Source: Caenorhabditis elegans (taxonomy: Eukaryota; Nematoda; Chromadorea; Rhabditida; Rhabditidae). Taken from it: a DNA stretch of 64,000 nucleotides. A program made the translations under genes and the position numbers. The notes below the pieces were generated by a model that worked only from the letters and a program-made list of their open reading frames with translations, was not told where the DNA came from and ran no database searches. The first letter of the stretch is position 1, and the number at the start of each line of letters is the position of its first letter. Below are positions 1-14,500 of the stretch, piece by piece. Where the stretch lies: assembly GCF_000002985.6 (NCBI RefSeq), contig NC_003280.10:12582501-12646500 (forward strand), read 5' to 3'.

Positions 1-7
1 TTATATT

Positions 8-942
8 GGTGTCAGGGTGTCCCATGTCGGTTTCACTGCAACTTTTTCCTCACGAGGGACGAGGAAAAGTGGTTTCTAGGCCATGACCGAGGGGCCGACA
101 AGTTTCAGCGGCCATTTATCTTGCTTTGTTTTCCGCCTGTTTTCTTTCGTTTTTCATCGATTTTTTTCGTTTTTTCTTAATAAAACTGACGAATAAATAT
201 TTTTTGCAGATGCTAAAACAATTTCCAAGTAAAAAAATCATGTATTCAGTGGGCAAGCAGCGGTGAAAGTGGTCAATGCAATATGATGGATTACGGGAAT
301 ACAAAGCCTAAACTTTTTCTTAAACATGATACATATGCTGCTTAAATGCTGAAGCTACCTGATTTTCATATCAAGACCGCTGAAAAAGTTTTGAGGTTCC
401 CAAAATTCAACTTTTTCGGTGAAAAAGTCGAGATTTTCGCACAAAAAGTTGAATTTTGAAAACCTCAAAACTTTTTCAGCGGTCTCGATATGAAAATCAG
501 GTAATTTCAGCATCTAAGCATCATATGTATCATGTTTCAGAAAAAGTTTAGGTTTTGTATTCCCGTAATCCATCATATTACAATGCCCACTTTCGCCGCT
601 GCTTGCCCACTGAATACATAATTTTTTCATCTGGAAATTGTTTTAGCATCTGCAAAAAATATTTATTTATCAGTTTTAATAAGAAAAAACGGGAAAAATC
701 GATGAAAAACGAAAGAAAACAGGCGGAAAACAAAGCAAGATAAATGGCCGCTGAAACTTGTCGGCCCCTTGGCCATGGCCTAGAAACCACTTTTCCTCGT
801 CCCTCGTGAGGAAAAAGTTGCAGTGGGTTTGATCTATGAGAAACGCGGGAATTTAGACGCAACGTGCTGACGTCACATTTTTTGGGCGAAAAATTCCCGC
901 GTTTTTTTGTAGATCAAGCCGATATGGGACAGCCTTGTCACC
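8..942. mobile_element. Large fold-back transposon with short terminal inverted repeats
   Basis: The ends are inverted copies (GGTGTCAGGGTGTCCCAT left, its near-complement at 925-942). Inside are two arms of roughly 380 bp that are reverse complements, meeting near 430. No transposase ORF: the ORFs here are arm read-throughs. Related termini occur at 44360-44497 and 56549-56692. Confidence 0.75.
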
Positions 943-1950
943 TTAATAGTTACCTCATGGGCCGTCAGTTTTCCGTCTTTCAGAAGATTGGCGTATGCTT
1001 CCTCGAGAATTCTGGTCTTGGAGATGCTCTGGAAATTGTGGGAAATTTTGTATATAGAAAATTGCTCACAAATCAGAAATTTTAGATGAATTTTTTTTTA
1101 GAAATCAATTTTTCAAAAGGTAATGGGCGAATATATAACTGTTAAACAAAAAATAATAGAATTTTTATAAATTTTTTAAAATGATTTTTTAATTTTTAAT
1201 TTTGCAAAAATTAAAAAATGGGTTAATTAAAATAAATTTGAATTCCAGCACAAATTTTTTTTTCAGCAAAATCATAAGAATTAAGGCTAAATTATCGATT
1301 TTTTTGACAAAAATTGAAGTTTCTTCGATTTTTTTCACATAAAACGCTTGAAAATTTAAAAAAAACAGAGTTTTACAGCAAATTTTCAAAAAAAAAAAAA
1401 CGACAAATTTGGCCAAAAAAAAAAACGCGAAAATGTCAAATTTTAGCGGGAATTAAAAAAAAATTGCAAATTTTTATTCCCAGGACATTTTTTAAAAACT
1501 TTTTTTTTCAAAATTTAAAAAAAAAATCGTTTTGGTCAGTTTTCCCCATAATTTCAAATATTTTTATTTAAAAAAATACAATTTTTTTTTCAAAAATTCA
1601 AATTTTCGCTTGTATTTTTTGGAATAAAAATTTTTGAAATTAACGAGAAAATTGTTTTTTTTTTGAAATTAAAAAAAAAAACCTTTTTTGTCAAAATTTT
1701 TTTAAATGAAAACTTGAATTTTTGGCCGTTTTCGCTACAATTTCAAAATATTTTATTACAAAAACACAAAACTTCTCTTGAAAATTCAAAATGTTTACTT
1801 TTAAATTGAACTTTGAAAGTTTTGTATTTTATGGAAAATTTTTTTTGAAATTATCGAAAAAATTTCCCAAAAATGTATTTTTTTAAATTTTTAATTAAAA
1901 AAGTTTTCATTAAAAAATAGTTTTTTTTCCCTTTTATGCAATTAAAATAT
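943..1950. other. AT-rich spacer downstream of ceh-100
   Basis: Long A and T runs with no convincing coding potential. It holds the presumed 3' UTR of ceh-100. No other feature seen. Confidence 0.6.
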
Positions 1951-2532
1951 TTAAATTTTCCAGTAAAATTCCAAATTTTCAGCTGAAAAACTGCTCCGTA
2001 CCAGCTTTGGCTGTTTCGGTGGCGGGCGATAGATGGGCGGCCCGGCTGGGCGCTTCCTATCCGGACGGGGCTCAAAATCGTCCAAATTGAACTCAAAGAG
2101 CTCATCGGCAACGAATTCCTCATCCGATGTGTCCGGTTCGAGAGTTTCCACCACAGCTTTTGGAGCTTCTTTTGGAGCCTCTTTTGGACCAAAATCAGTT
2201 GTTTGAGTTGACTTATGCTTTTGGCTGGGCGAGATGATGATGTGTGAGCCAATTTTAGTGAAAGCAGTTGCCACTGGAGCCGCCGGTGGGTTGGTGGTTG
2301 TAGCCCGCAGAAGCTCGTCCAAATCAGCGTCTTCGCCGAAAAAATCGTCGTAATTTTTTGGAGCCGGGCGACGAGCGGATTTTCGAGTTTGAGTTAGAGC
2401 AACAGGATTTTCAATGTTAAAATCGAAAAATCCGTCGTCAGAGGTGGTGGTGGCGTCCGATGTGGATGGTTCTGCCGCATTTTCTGCCGCTTTTTGAGCT
2501 TTTCGACTGCGATTAATGAAGAAGTTGGTAAC
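1951..2532 (-). other. ceh-100: ceh-100 exon 16: homeodomain 12 helix 3 and C-terminus
   Basis: 193 codons plus stop. Helix 3 is VTNFFINRSRK with Asn51. Then DGFFDFNIENP, a Thr/Ala/Pro-rich stretch, and ELFEFNLDDFEP near the end. A possible donor (CTG|GTACGG) near 2005 could move the true C-terminus into a further exon. Confidence 0.8.
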
Positions 2533-5500
2533 CTGAAAGAAAAAATCGATTTTTTTTTGGAAAATTGAGGGGTTTTTGTCAATTTTCAGCAAAAAATCGA
2601 TTTTTTTATTGGAAAATTGAGGGCTTTTTGTCAATTTTCAGCAAAAAATCGATTTTTTTTGTTGGAAAATTGAGGGGTTTTTGTCAATTTTCAGCAAAAA
2701 ATCGGATTTTTTTGCCAAATCGGTTTGATCTACGTTGATCTACAAAAAATGCGGGAGAAGAGACGCAGAGTTCTCAACTGATTTCGTATCGTTAAGAACG
2801 TGCTGACGTCACGTATTTTTGGGCAAAAAATACCCGCATTTTTTGTAGATCAAAAATTATCAATTTTTCTGTTTTATTAAAGAAAAATCTCTGAAATTTT
2901 GGACAATTCGAAAAAGTAAGAAATTGTGCATTATTTCTAATTTTTAGGTAAAAATCGGCTCATTTTTTCGATTTCTGCACTTTGCAGTGAACAAAAGTGC
3001 ATTTTTAAACGATTTTTTGCCAATTTTTATTAGAAAATTGAATTTTTAGGCTTTTTCACCCCTTGCAAACAATTTTTTTTTTTAAACTAAATTTTAATTT
3101 TTTACAATTTTTTCTGCTTTTTTTTAAAGAAAAATGTCTGAAATTTAGGAAAATTGAAAAAAAAGAAAAGAAAAATAAGCAAAAATTGTATTTTCTTCAA
3201 TTTTTTTCCGAATTTCAGATTTTTTTTTAATTTTTCAAATTGAAAATTCAAATCTCCACGTTTTCTTTTGCAAAATATAATTTGAAAAAAAAAGTAAAAT
3301 TGAATTTTCGCTCAATTTATTGAAATTTCTGGAAAAAATTAAATATCGATTTTTTTTGGAAAATTGAAAGAAATTGTGCAATATATCTGATTTTTAGGTA
3401 AAAATCTAATTTTCTTCAATTTTGAAACGAATTTTAGGTTTTTTTTTTAATTAAAAAATCTAATTTCGAAAATTTTATTGCAAAATATTATTTGAAAACT
3501 GGAAAAATAGAATTTTTCGAAAAAAAAAATAGGAAAAAAGCTAAAAATCGAAGAAATTTGCATTATTTCGATTTTTTAGTCAAAAATCGGCTCAATTTTT
3601 CGATTTCTGCACACTATTCAAGTGCCTTTTTAAACGGTTTTTGTCAATTTTTATTTTGAAAAATCTGGATTTTTTTTGCGTTTTTTTCCACTTTTCCCGT
3701 GGAAAACCGTACCCATTTCGGCAAAAGTTGAGTCTTTTCCACCAAATCTCGACGAGCATCTTCATCGAGCAACGGACATCTCTGATATGCTTCATGAAGC
3801 AGCTTCATTTGCTTTGGGAGCTCTGTACCATTTGTTCGATGCTCTTCGACTGAGCTCTCACGTTTCTTGCGGAACCATTCGCGTATCTGGAATGAATATG
3901 GAGAATTTTCATTAAAAATTGGCTAATGACTACTGTAGCAGTGATTTGAAATGTGTCGGTTTTGGCTCAAATTTGAATTTTTTAATCAATTTTTTCCGGT
4001 TTTCTACGATATTTCAGATGAAAATTTTAAAAAAAACTTGAAATTTGAAATTTGCAAATTTTAAACGCAGATTTTCATTGAAAATCTAACTTTTTATTAG
4101 AAAAAATAAGTTTTTTTGGCAAATTTTTCTGTTGAGAATCAAGAAAAAGATATAAAAAAATATTTTAAAAACCCTATATTTCCAATTTTCCAAAAAAAAA
4201 AATTGCTTTTTATTTTTTTCAAGTTTTCATGGGAAATTTGCGTTTAAAATTCGTAATTTTTGGCCGTTTTTGCCGATTTCCATGAAAATTCCGAATAATT
4301 AATAATTAATTTTTATATTAATATTTTAATTTTTCAGATTCCTCTTCAAAAATTGAGAGCCAACTTCGAATTTTTCAAGAAAAATTATTTTTTCCGGCTT
4401 TTTCTGGTGAAAATTTTGAAAAAAACCGAAATTTACGATTTTAAAACGCAGATTTTCAATTTTTTTTTGACGATTTTTTTTTGAAAAATCAAGAAAATAA
4501 AGCAAAAAAAAAAAAACAAGAAAAAAAAATTTTTTCGATTTACAAATTTTTAAGGTTTTCAATGGGAAATTTCCGTTTAAAGTCGTCAATTTTTGGCGAT
4601 TTTTTTGCCGCTTTTCACGAATTTCCACTGCTTTTTGAAAAAAACTTTTTTTTTCCGGAATTTTCCCGATTTCTCATCAGAAATAACCAAAAAATTCATT
4701 TGTCAATGCAATTTTTCTCAAATTTTCGGCTCTCAAACCTGTGGCATTCCAATTCGAATCTGCTTCGACAACTGATAATTGGTACGATCATCAACAAATT
4801 GAAATTCGGAAAAAACCGCATTCAACAAGCTTTCATATTGTGCAAAAATGTCCTCATCGCTGATAATTTCAGGGGTTTGAGCCGGAGCACTCGACTTGAA
4901 AAATGTTGGAAGTTCCTCGATTTCTGGTCGTTTTTCTGAAGTTTTTTCAGATTTCTGCGGGATTTCCTGGATTTCTTGGCGTTTTTCGGATTTTTTCGGG
5001 CTTTTCTCAATTTCTTGTGGCTTTTCTGGAGCTTTCTCCGATTTTTTCGGAATTTCCTGGATTTCTTGAGGTTTTTCTGGAGCTTTCTCCGATTTTTTCG
5101 GGCTTTCCTCGATTTCCTCGATTTCTTGTGCTTTTTCTGGGATTTTCTCCGATTTCTGCGGGCTTTTCAGCACCTCGTCTATGACCAATCGATTAACCGG
5201 CTTTTTCTCCGATATTTGGGCTTTTTCGGCGATTTCAGCGGTTTCTGAGCCATTTTTCTTCAAAATTTGGGCTTTTTCCGCTGTTTCCGAACCATTTTTC
5301 TCCGGATAACTTCCAAAATCGCCGAGAATTCTGGGAACCGGTTTACGCAGCGATTTTCGAAGAATTGGAGCCGGCTCTTCGAGGTTAAACTCGTAGAAGC
5401 CGTCATTATTCGGGGGTTCGGCTTCTCCATCGACAGAAGACGATTCAGCACGCATTTTGATAGCCGTTTTTCGGTTGCGGTTGATGAAGAAGTTGGTGAT

Positions 5501-8500
5501 CTGGAAAATTTTGGAATTTTAAGGTTTTTTTTTTGTGGAAAATTGAATTTATAAAAATTTTAGCTGGAATTGTTCAATTGACGATTTTTTTTTTAATTTT
5601 TTAGTTTTTAGATAATTTTTAAAAAAATTTGGCGCAAAAATCGAAAATAACTATGAAAAAGTCTGGAAATTGTTGGATTTTGAGGTTTTTTTAATCGAAA
5701 ATCGAATTAGACGATTTTTTAAAAAATTTTTTAGATTTTTAAAATTTTAAAAAATTCCGTTTTTTTGCTGAAATTTTGTGAAAAATTGAATTTTACGGAA
5801 TTTGAAAATCATTTGAATGAATTTTTTTGAATTCCAGTTTTTTTTTTGAAATTTCGAAGCACATTTTAGAAAAATAATTTTCTCGAGCTTTTTTAATGGT
5901 TATTTGCGTTTGAACTTCTGTAAAAAAAAATTTTTTTTTTCATAAAATTTCAGCCAAAATTGGATATTTTTATTAGAAAACGGAATTTTTAAAATTTTAA
6001 AAATCTAAAAAATTTTAAAAATTCCGTTTTCTAATAAAAATATGAAATTTTGGTTGAAACTTTATGAAAAAAAAATTTTTTTTTACAGAAGTTCAAACGC
6101 AAGTAATTATAAAAAAGCTCGAAAGTTATTCATTTTTCTAAAATTTGCTCTGAAATTTCAAAAAAAAAAGGGGAATTCAAAAAATTCATTCAAACTCCCG
6201 CGCGCAAGGATTACTGTAGAAAACGGTAATTTTTTCGATTTTCGGGCGTTTTTTATCGCTTTTTCCAGCACTTTGCATATAGAAATACTAAATTTCGCTT
6301 AAAATTCACAGATTTTTCTTCGAAATGCTATTTTTAATACGAGAAATGTTTAAAAACGGCAGAAAACCACATTGCACGCGGGAATTCAAATTGAATTCCA
6401 GTTTTTCTCGGTTTTAGAGAAAATTTCAGCTCTTTTTACATTTATATTCGGTTTTTACGGCAAATTTTCGAATTTTCACGGATTTTTCCAATGAAAATTT
6501 CAATTTTTTTGTCAATTTCCAGCAATATCCCTTACTGATTTCGGTGGAAGGAAGGTCTTCAGCGCAAGATTATATCTAACATCATCGCCGAGCATTGGAC
6601 ATCTTTCATATGATTCATGGAGCAATTTCATCTGTTTTGGAAGCTCTTTTCCGTCTTTTCGATACTCTTCAACTGAGCTGACACGCTTCTTTTGGAACCA
6701 ATCGCGGATCTGGAATAAATATTAGGAGATTTTTTTGCGAAAAATTCATAAAAAATTCGAAGCTTTTTTGAGAAAATTGGATCTATTGAGTTTTTGGCGC
6801 TGAAATCTCAATAAAAAAGTGCAAAATTTTTTAAATTTCCCGCCACATGTCGCGGTTTTGGATTAAATATGATTTTTTTTCAAGAATAATTTATTATTTT
6901 TCCGGTTTTCTAGAATATTTTTTAAATGGAAATTTTCGAAAACTCCGAAATTTACCAATATTTAACGTAGATTTTCTGAAAAAAAAAAGATTTATTTTTT
7001 TATAGAAAAGTTTTTATAGAAAATTTGAGTAAAAATTGTAAATTTCTGAAAAATTATAAAATTACAGACTTTTTTTTTTAGAAATTTGATTACTCATATT
7101 TTTTCAAGAAAAACATTTTAAAAAATTTTAAATTTCCCGCCACATTACTACGGTAGCAGTCATATGAAATGTGTCGGTTTTGGCTCGAAATTGAATTTTT
7201 TCAAGAATAATCGATTTTTTTCTGGTTTTCTACGATATTTCAGATGCAAATTTTTAAAAATTCCGAAATTTACGAATTTTAGACGCGAATTTTCAATGAA
7301 AATTGAGTTTTTTGGCGATTTTTTGTGATTTTTTCAAAAAATATTGCTAATTTTATTTTTGGCGTTTTTTTTTCGATTTTTTTTTTTTGAAAATTACAGA
7401 TAATTAATATTTAATTTTAATGTAATTCGACTGCTTTTTGGAAAAACAATTTTTTTTTTTGAATTTTCTCGATTCATCATAAGAAATTGCCTAAAAATCT
7501 ATTTTTCAGTACGATTTTTTTCGATTTTTTGCAGTTTTGGCTCGAAATTGAATTTTTTCTAGAAAAATCGCTTTTAGCCGATTTTCTACGCCATTTCAGA
7601 TAAAATTTTTCTAAAATTCTGAAATTTACGAATTTTAAACGCGGATTTTCAACGAAAAATTTTTTTTAATAGAAAATTACGTTTTTTGACAATTTTTCAG
7701 AAAATTATTTTTTATGATGAAATATTGAGATTTTAAGTCAAAATTCAAAAAAAAATGTTAATTCAAATTTTCCGCCACACGACTACGGTCATCTGGTAGC
7801 AGTCATCTGAAATGTGACGGTTTTGGCTGGAAATTGAATTTTTCCAAGAAAAATTGATTTTTTCAATTTCCGTCACTGGAAAATTTGAAAAATTCCGAAT
7901 CTTTTTTTTTTTTTAATTTTAATTTTTTAAATAAAAAAAATTGCCGTTTTAGTGGTTTTTTTGGCGGGAATTTGAAGTTTTAGAGTGTATATTTATTGAG
8001 TTTTCAACGCTTTTTCCAGATTTTCCAGACGAAAAAGCTATTTTTGAAGCAATTTTCCAGTTTTTTCGCTACCTCCTCAGCGGGCATTCCAGTTTCACAG
8101 GAAATCTCCTGATATCTGCGATCGTCGACAAATTGCGTCTTTTGGAAGATTGTGTACAAAACATTATCCTGATACTTTTGCCTCTCTTCTTCCGTCATAG
8201 CTTCCAACATTTCAGTCATTTTTTGAGCTTTTTCAGCTTTTTCAGCAGCTTTTCGAGCTTCTTCTTCATTTTTTTCCTCATTTTTCTCCTCTCCGTCGTC
8301 TTCTGGCTCATCATCATCATCATCACTGTCACTCAATCGTTCACCCCGTTTGGCTCCTTTGCTCATTCGCTTTCGAATTGTGAAATAGTTGGAAACCTGA
8401 AAATTTATGAAAATTTTATAAAAAATCCTTAAAATTTCAGAGATTTTTTGTGAAATAAAAATTTTTTTGGCAAAAAATATGAAAAATGTATAGAAAATGG

Positions 8501-11500
8501 GCTATAAGTACTAACTGATCTTTATAAAATTTCTAAGATTTTAAAAATCTTTAAAATCTCAGAGATTTCCGAAAATTTTTTCTGTGTTTTTTTTTTTTTG
8601 AAAAAACCGTCAAAAATTGAGTTTTTCATCAAATTCGGCTATGTTTTCAGTAAAATTGATAAAATCGCATTATATTTCTAGAAAAAAAAACTTTTTCACC
8701 TAATTTTTGGGAATTTCACTATGAATCATAGAAAAACTGATTTTTATAAAATTTCTAATTTTTTTTTCAATTTTTAGGAATTTTCCGAATAAAAAAAGGT
8801 TTTAATGGGTTTTTTTTCAATTTTATAGAATTTTCTGAATTTAGAGTTTTTGAAAAAAAAAAATTTTTATTTTTTTTTTTGAAAAAATCATTAAAACTCT
8901 TTTTTTTTTTTGAAAAATTCAGAAAATTCTATAAAATTGAAAAAAATAATTGAAAAATTTAGAAAATTGAAAAAAAAGAAAACCTTTTTTTTACTATAGA
9001 AAATTCCTAAAAAATGAAAAATGATTTTTTTTTTCCAGTTTTACGAATTTCTGAACTTTATCAAAAAAAAGGTTTCTAATGGTTTTTTTCAATTTTTAAG
9101 AATTTTCATATTTCTTTTGAAGGTTTTTTTTTTTCAATTTTCTTAATTTTTCACAATTTTTAATGATTTTTTTCAATAAAAATATTTTTAAATGATTTTT
9201 TCCAGTTAAAATAAATTTTTAAAAAACTTTAATTTTTTTTTTTTCGAAACTTTTCCTAATTTTTTACGATTTTTTTTCAAAAAGAGCTTTTTTTAAAATG
9301 ATTTTTAATGATTTTTTAATTTTTTGAAAAAAAATCCAATTTTTCAGGCAATGTTTTCACAATTTTGCCCAATTTTCCTAAAAGCTCACAAAATTCGCGG
9401 TGAGACCAATCTTGTCGCCGATATATTGAAAATGTCCTTTAGACAGCTTTCGATGTCCCGCAAACGCCTCCTGAAGCTCCTTCATCTGACACGGAAGCTC
9501 TTCCCCGTGCTCATCGTGAGCCTTTTGGGCTCGGAGTCGTCGGCGCATGTACCATGATTTGACCTGCAAATTTTCATTTAAAAAACTTCAAATTTCCCGC
9601 CAAAAGTTGAAAGCAATTTGGAATTTTCTTGTTACACATTCGTGAAAAAATTTGAAATTCTCTTATTACACATGCGTGAAAAAATTTGAAATTCTCTTAT
9701 TACGCACAAGAAAATTTCAAATTTATTTTCACGAACGCGTAATAAGAAAATTTCAACTTTTTTACGGGTATGTAATATGAAAATTTCAAATTTTTTCCCA
9801 AATGTGTAATAAGAAAATATATAATTTTTTTCACGGATGTGTAATAAAAAAATTTCAATTTTTTTACGAATATGTAATAAGAAAATATCAATTTTTCACG
9901 AATGTGTAATAAGAAAATTTCAAATCTTTTTTCACAAATGTGTAATAAGAAAATATCAAATTTTTTTTCACGGATGTGTAATAAGAAAATTTCAATTTTT
10001 TTTCACGGATGTGTAATAAGAAAATTTCAAATTTTCACGAATGTGTAATAAGAAAATATCAATTTTTTCACGAATGTGTAATAAGAAAATTTAAATTTTT
10101 TTTCACGAATGTGTAATAATAAAATATCAATTTTTTTACGAATATGTAATAAGAAAATATCAATTTTTTCACGGATGTGTAATAAGAAAATTTCAAATTT
10201 TCACGAATGTGTAATAAGAAAATTTCAAATCTTTTTTCACGAATGCGTAATAAGAAAATAATAGACATATTTTGTAGAAAATTCCAAATTGCTTTCAATT
10301 TTTTTGCGGGAAATTTGAATTTTCCATTTTTTTGCAAAAATCGCGAAAATTTCAAACTTTCAGAAATTTTTTTGCAATTAGAAATTAAAAAAAAATAGTT
10401 AAAATTCATTTTTTAGGCCAAAATTCTGGTTTTAATCGATAAAAGTCGCTGTTTTTTCCAAATTTCCAACTTCTTTTGCTCCAAAATTCCTAAAAAAAAA
10501 AACTATTACCGTAGTCGGATTGACTCCAGCAATCTCAGCGAGCTCATTATATTTGGCTCCGTCGACGAATTGATGTTTCTGGAAGTATGGCTCCAAATGA
10601 ATACCATATGGTTCCGGGTCCTTTCGCTTCACACCAGACTTTCTACGCGCTTTTGAAAACCATTTTGAGAGCTGAAAATTGGAAGAAAAAATTAATTTTT
10701 TAATTTTTCAAAAATTAAATTTTCTGAAATTTTGGGGACAATTTTCGGTTTTTTCTGAAAAAAAAACCGAAAAAAAATCTGAAATCTTTATAAATTTTAT
10801 TTTTTTCTCTAAAACCTACAAAAACAGTTGGTCGATTGATTTTCTTGGCCATATCGATCAAATCCTGTCCCTCACACCACGCATTTTTTTGGAAAAATTC
10901 CTCGAGAATTCGCTCCTCTTCCAGTTTTGTCAGAACTCGCTGCAAGATGATGAAAATTTGGGAAATTACAGGTGTATAGGCATAGATGCCTGCCTGCCTG
11001 CCTTCAAGGCGTAGTAGGCAGGCATTATGTCCGAAAGCTTAAAGCTACAGTAATCCTACACAGTACCATATTGATTCAGGAACCTTTTTGAAATATTCTT
11101 TCTTAAAATTCAAAATTTAAAATTCTAAAATAATTTTTTTTTTGTAAAAATTAGCCAGTTTTAGCCGAAAATGCTTTATTTTTTCACAAAATTCGGATTT
11201 TTTCTCAAAAATTAAATTTTGACGGTATTTCCATATTTTTCTGTGAAAATTAGCCAATTTTAGACGACAAATGCTTCATTTTTCATAAAATTCGTGCATT
11301 TTTTTCATTAAAAAAAAATCAAATTTTGGGGCTAAATTTTCAAGTTTTTTTTGTGAAAAATAATAAAAAAATTTTTAGTAATTTTTCGTAAAATCCATAT
11401 TTTTGCTTGAAAATTAGCCAATTTCAGCCGAAAATTCACCTTTTTTCCATAAATTTTGTGTTTTTTATCCTAAAATTAATTTGTCAAAAAAATTTTTTTT

Positions 11501-14500
11501 TTGTAAATATCAGCCCATTTCAGCCGAAAATGCTTTATTTTTTATCATTTTTTTTCTCAAAAATCAGAATTTTGGATACTTTCGAGTTAAAAAAAAATAC
11601 CATCTAAATATTAATTTTTTTTTCAGAAAAATAGTAATTTTCGTAATTTTTAATTAAAAATCTATAAATTTTCCTTAAAATTAGCAAATTTTAGGCTAAA
11701 ATTCATCATTTTTCACGAATTTTTCACACATTTTCAGCTAAAAAATGTACTTTTTTCTTTGGACTTCCTCCATCTGCACCTTCTCCATCATCTTCTTCAT
11801 TCAAATCGTCCATTTGAATTGTCGTATCATTCTCAGTTTCCTGTCTTGAAGCAATTTTGTCACGATGCATGAAATATGAAGAAATCTGAAATGAAAAGGG
11901 GTTGAAAAATGGGATTTTCACAGAGGAAAATCTGTAAATTGGGATTTTTAGAGTAAAAATTCTGAAAAATCAAGATTTTTAGCGTAAAAAAATTCCAAAA
12001 ATTGGTATTTTTAACGAAAAAGTGGTAAAAAATCGAGTTTTTCAGCAAAAAGGGGGATTTTTAGCACAAAAAACCGGAAAATTGGGGGTTTTTTTTTGGG
12101 AAAAAAAAGGGATAAAATGCGATTTTTAGCGTAAAAAATGTCTGAAAATCCGAATTTTTAGCCTAGAAAATGCTTTAAAAAAATTGGAATTATTTGCGAA
12201 ACAGTTCTGAAAAATCAGGATTTCCATCGAGAAAAAGTCAGAAAATTGGTATTTTAATTTTGGAAAAACGGTAAAAAAATCAGGTTTTCCAGCAAAAAAT
12301 GCTTAAAAATGGGAATTTTTTCGGGGAAAAATCCATATTGCCAGCTTTTTTTTTTTTAATTTGGATTTTCAGCGTAAAAAATATCTGAAAATTGGGATTT
12401 TTAGAGAAAAATAAGGGTTAAAAATCCGATTTTTAACGTAAAAAATGTCTGAAAAATCAGAATTTTCTGCGAAAAAAAAGGTGAAAACTGGGCGTTTTTT
12501 TAGCCGATTTTTCGTAATTTTTCACATTTTTCATTTTTTCTGGCGATTTTCAGCGATTTCTCAGCACCCAACTAACATAATTCGACGTCAATTTCGTTGC
12601 TTTCATCAATTTTCGTCGATCCTTATCACTAATAATTCGACATTTGTTGTAAGCCTCATCGAGCAGCTTCATCTGACACGGAAGCTCATATCCATGATGT
12701 TCGTGCGCATATACTGCAGCGTCCCGACGTTTTTTGAACCACATTTGGACCTGGAAATTGAGAGAAATAATTTAGATTTTTTTTTTTTTGGATTTTTAAA
12801 GCGATTGTTTTCAGCCGAAATTTCATATTTTTAATTTTTTTCTGATTAAAAAAATAGTTTTTTTTAAATTTTTTAGCTGTATTTTTACGATTTTTGATTA
12901 TGTTTTTTTTCCATATTTTTTAAAATTAAAATTTTTTTTAATTTTTCAGGTTTTTTTTTCCAAAAATTCGGGTTTTCAAGAAATTCAAATTTGACCGAGT
13001 TTTGTATAATTTTCAAAAAAAAAAGTTTTTTAAATTCAATTTCAAGGGGATTTTTAAACATTTTTGCACCTAATTTCAGCCAAATTCTCATATTTATATG
13101 CTTTTTTCAGGAATTTGTATATTTTTGAAAAAAAGTTTTTCAGATAATTAATTTTTTTTTGGTTAACTTTTTCAAAAGAGCTTACAATTTTTTTGCAAAT
13201 TTCCACTATTTTTCGATTTTTTCCGTAAAAATGAAAAAAAAATTGATTTTCAATTTTTTCCGATAATTTTTGAGCTAAATTTCTCCGAAAAACTCGAAAT
13301 GGTTTGAAAATTTGGTTTTAAAAAAATTCGCATAATTCGCTGATTTTTTCATAATTTCCAGGATTTTTTTTTTTTATTTTTATGTTTTTTTTTCTGATTT
13401 TTTGGAGATTTTTACGGTTTTTTGACCAATTTAAGCCAAATTTTCACTATTTTTTCCATTTTTTGGCTGTTTTTTTTTTTTAATTTTTAAATTTTCCTTT
13501 TATTTCCAGAGATGCTTTTCTCATATTTTTGTGCTTTTCAAATTTTCAGAATTTTGTTGATCAATTTTTCAAGATTTTCAGCCAAAAAATGTCAATTTTT
13601 CGGCCAAAAATTGCCGAAAAAATTGCTCTCACCGCCAGCGGCTTCATATTCGTCCTTTCGGCGATTTTTTCTTTGATTTTCTGATTCACAAATTGATGTT
13701 TCTCGAAAATATTCTCCAAAAGTTCATTTTTTCCATCCTGTTGTGGAGGAACTTCTCGTTCAATTCCCAGACGTTTGCGCTTCTTCCAAAACCATTTTAA
13801 GACCTGAAAAATGGGGAAAAATTGGGGGGTTTTTTGGGGGAAATTTTGCCAATTTTTCATCAAATTAGAGGAAAAATCGAACTTTTCCTCTGCAAAATTC
13901 GCAGATTTTCAGTCAAAAAATCCAATTTTTCAGCGGGAAAATTAACATACAAAAGGTCTTGGACGATTCAATTTCTTCGCGAATTCGGTAAGCTCTTCTC
14001 CAGTGGTGAACGGATTTTTGGCGAATTGCTCGTCGAGCAGCTTGTCCTCTTCCTCTTTCAGCTCGGCTCTCTGCAAAAATCAGGGAATTTTTTGGAATTT
14101 TTTAGCAGTTTTTTGTCAATTTTCTCATATTTTTCACTGAATTTTAGCATTTTGCAAGATAAAAATATCAGATTTTCAGATGTTTCTTCAATTTTTCAAC
14201 AAAAAAAATGTTAAAATCGGAAATTTAATTTAATTTCGATGAATTTCCGCTCTTTTTCGAGAATTTTTCGCTTATTTTTGAGCAAATTTGGTGGGTTTTC
14301 AGCAAAATTTTCATAATATTTTTATATAAATCATATTAATTTCACAATTTTGCCAGTTTTTCTCATATTTTTCACTGAATTTTTGCGGTTTTTATGATAA
14401 AAAATATCAAATTTCAGCTTTTACTCCGATTTCTCAATAAAAATGCGTTTTTTGTAAATTTCCAGTCAATTAAATAGAATTTTCATGATATTTTAGATTT

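Noticed and set aside
1189-1571. Lys/Phe-rich ORFs on both strands next to ceh-100
   Set aside because: Pure A/T-run translation with no codon structure. The same applies to ORFs at 4326-4939, 12885-13091 and 60903-61127.
9620-10262. CRISPR-like array
   Set aside because: The units are adjacent with no unique spacers, and the host is clearly a nematode. It is a minisatellite.
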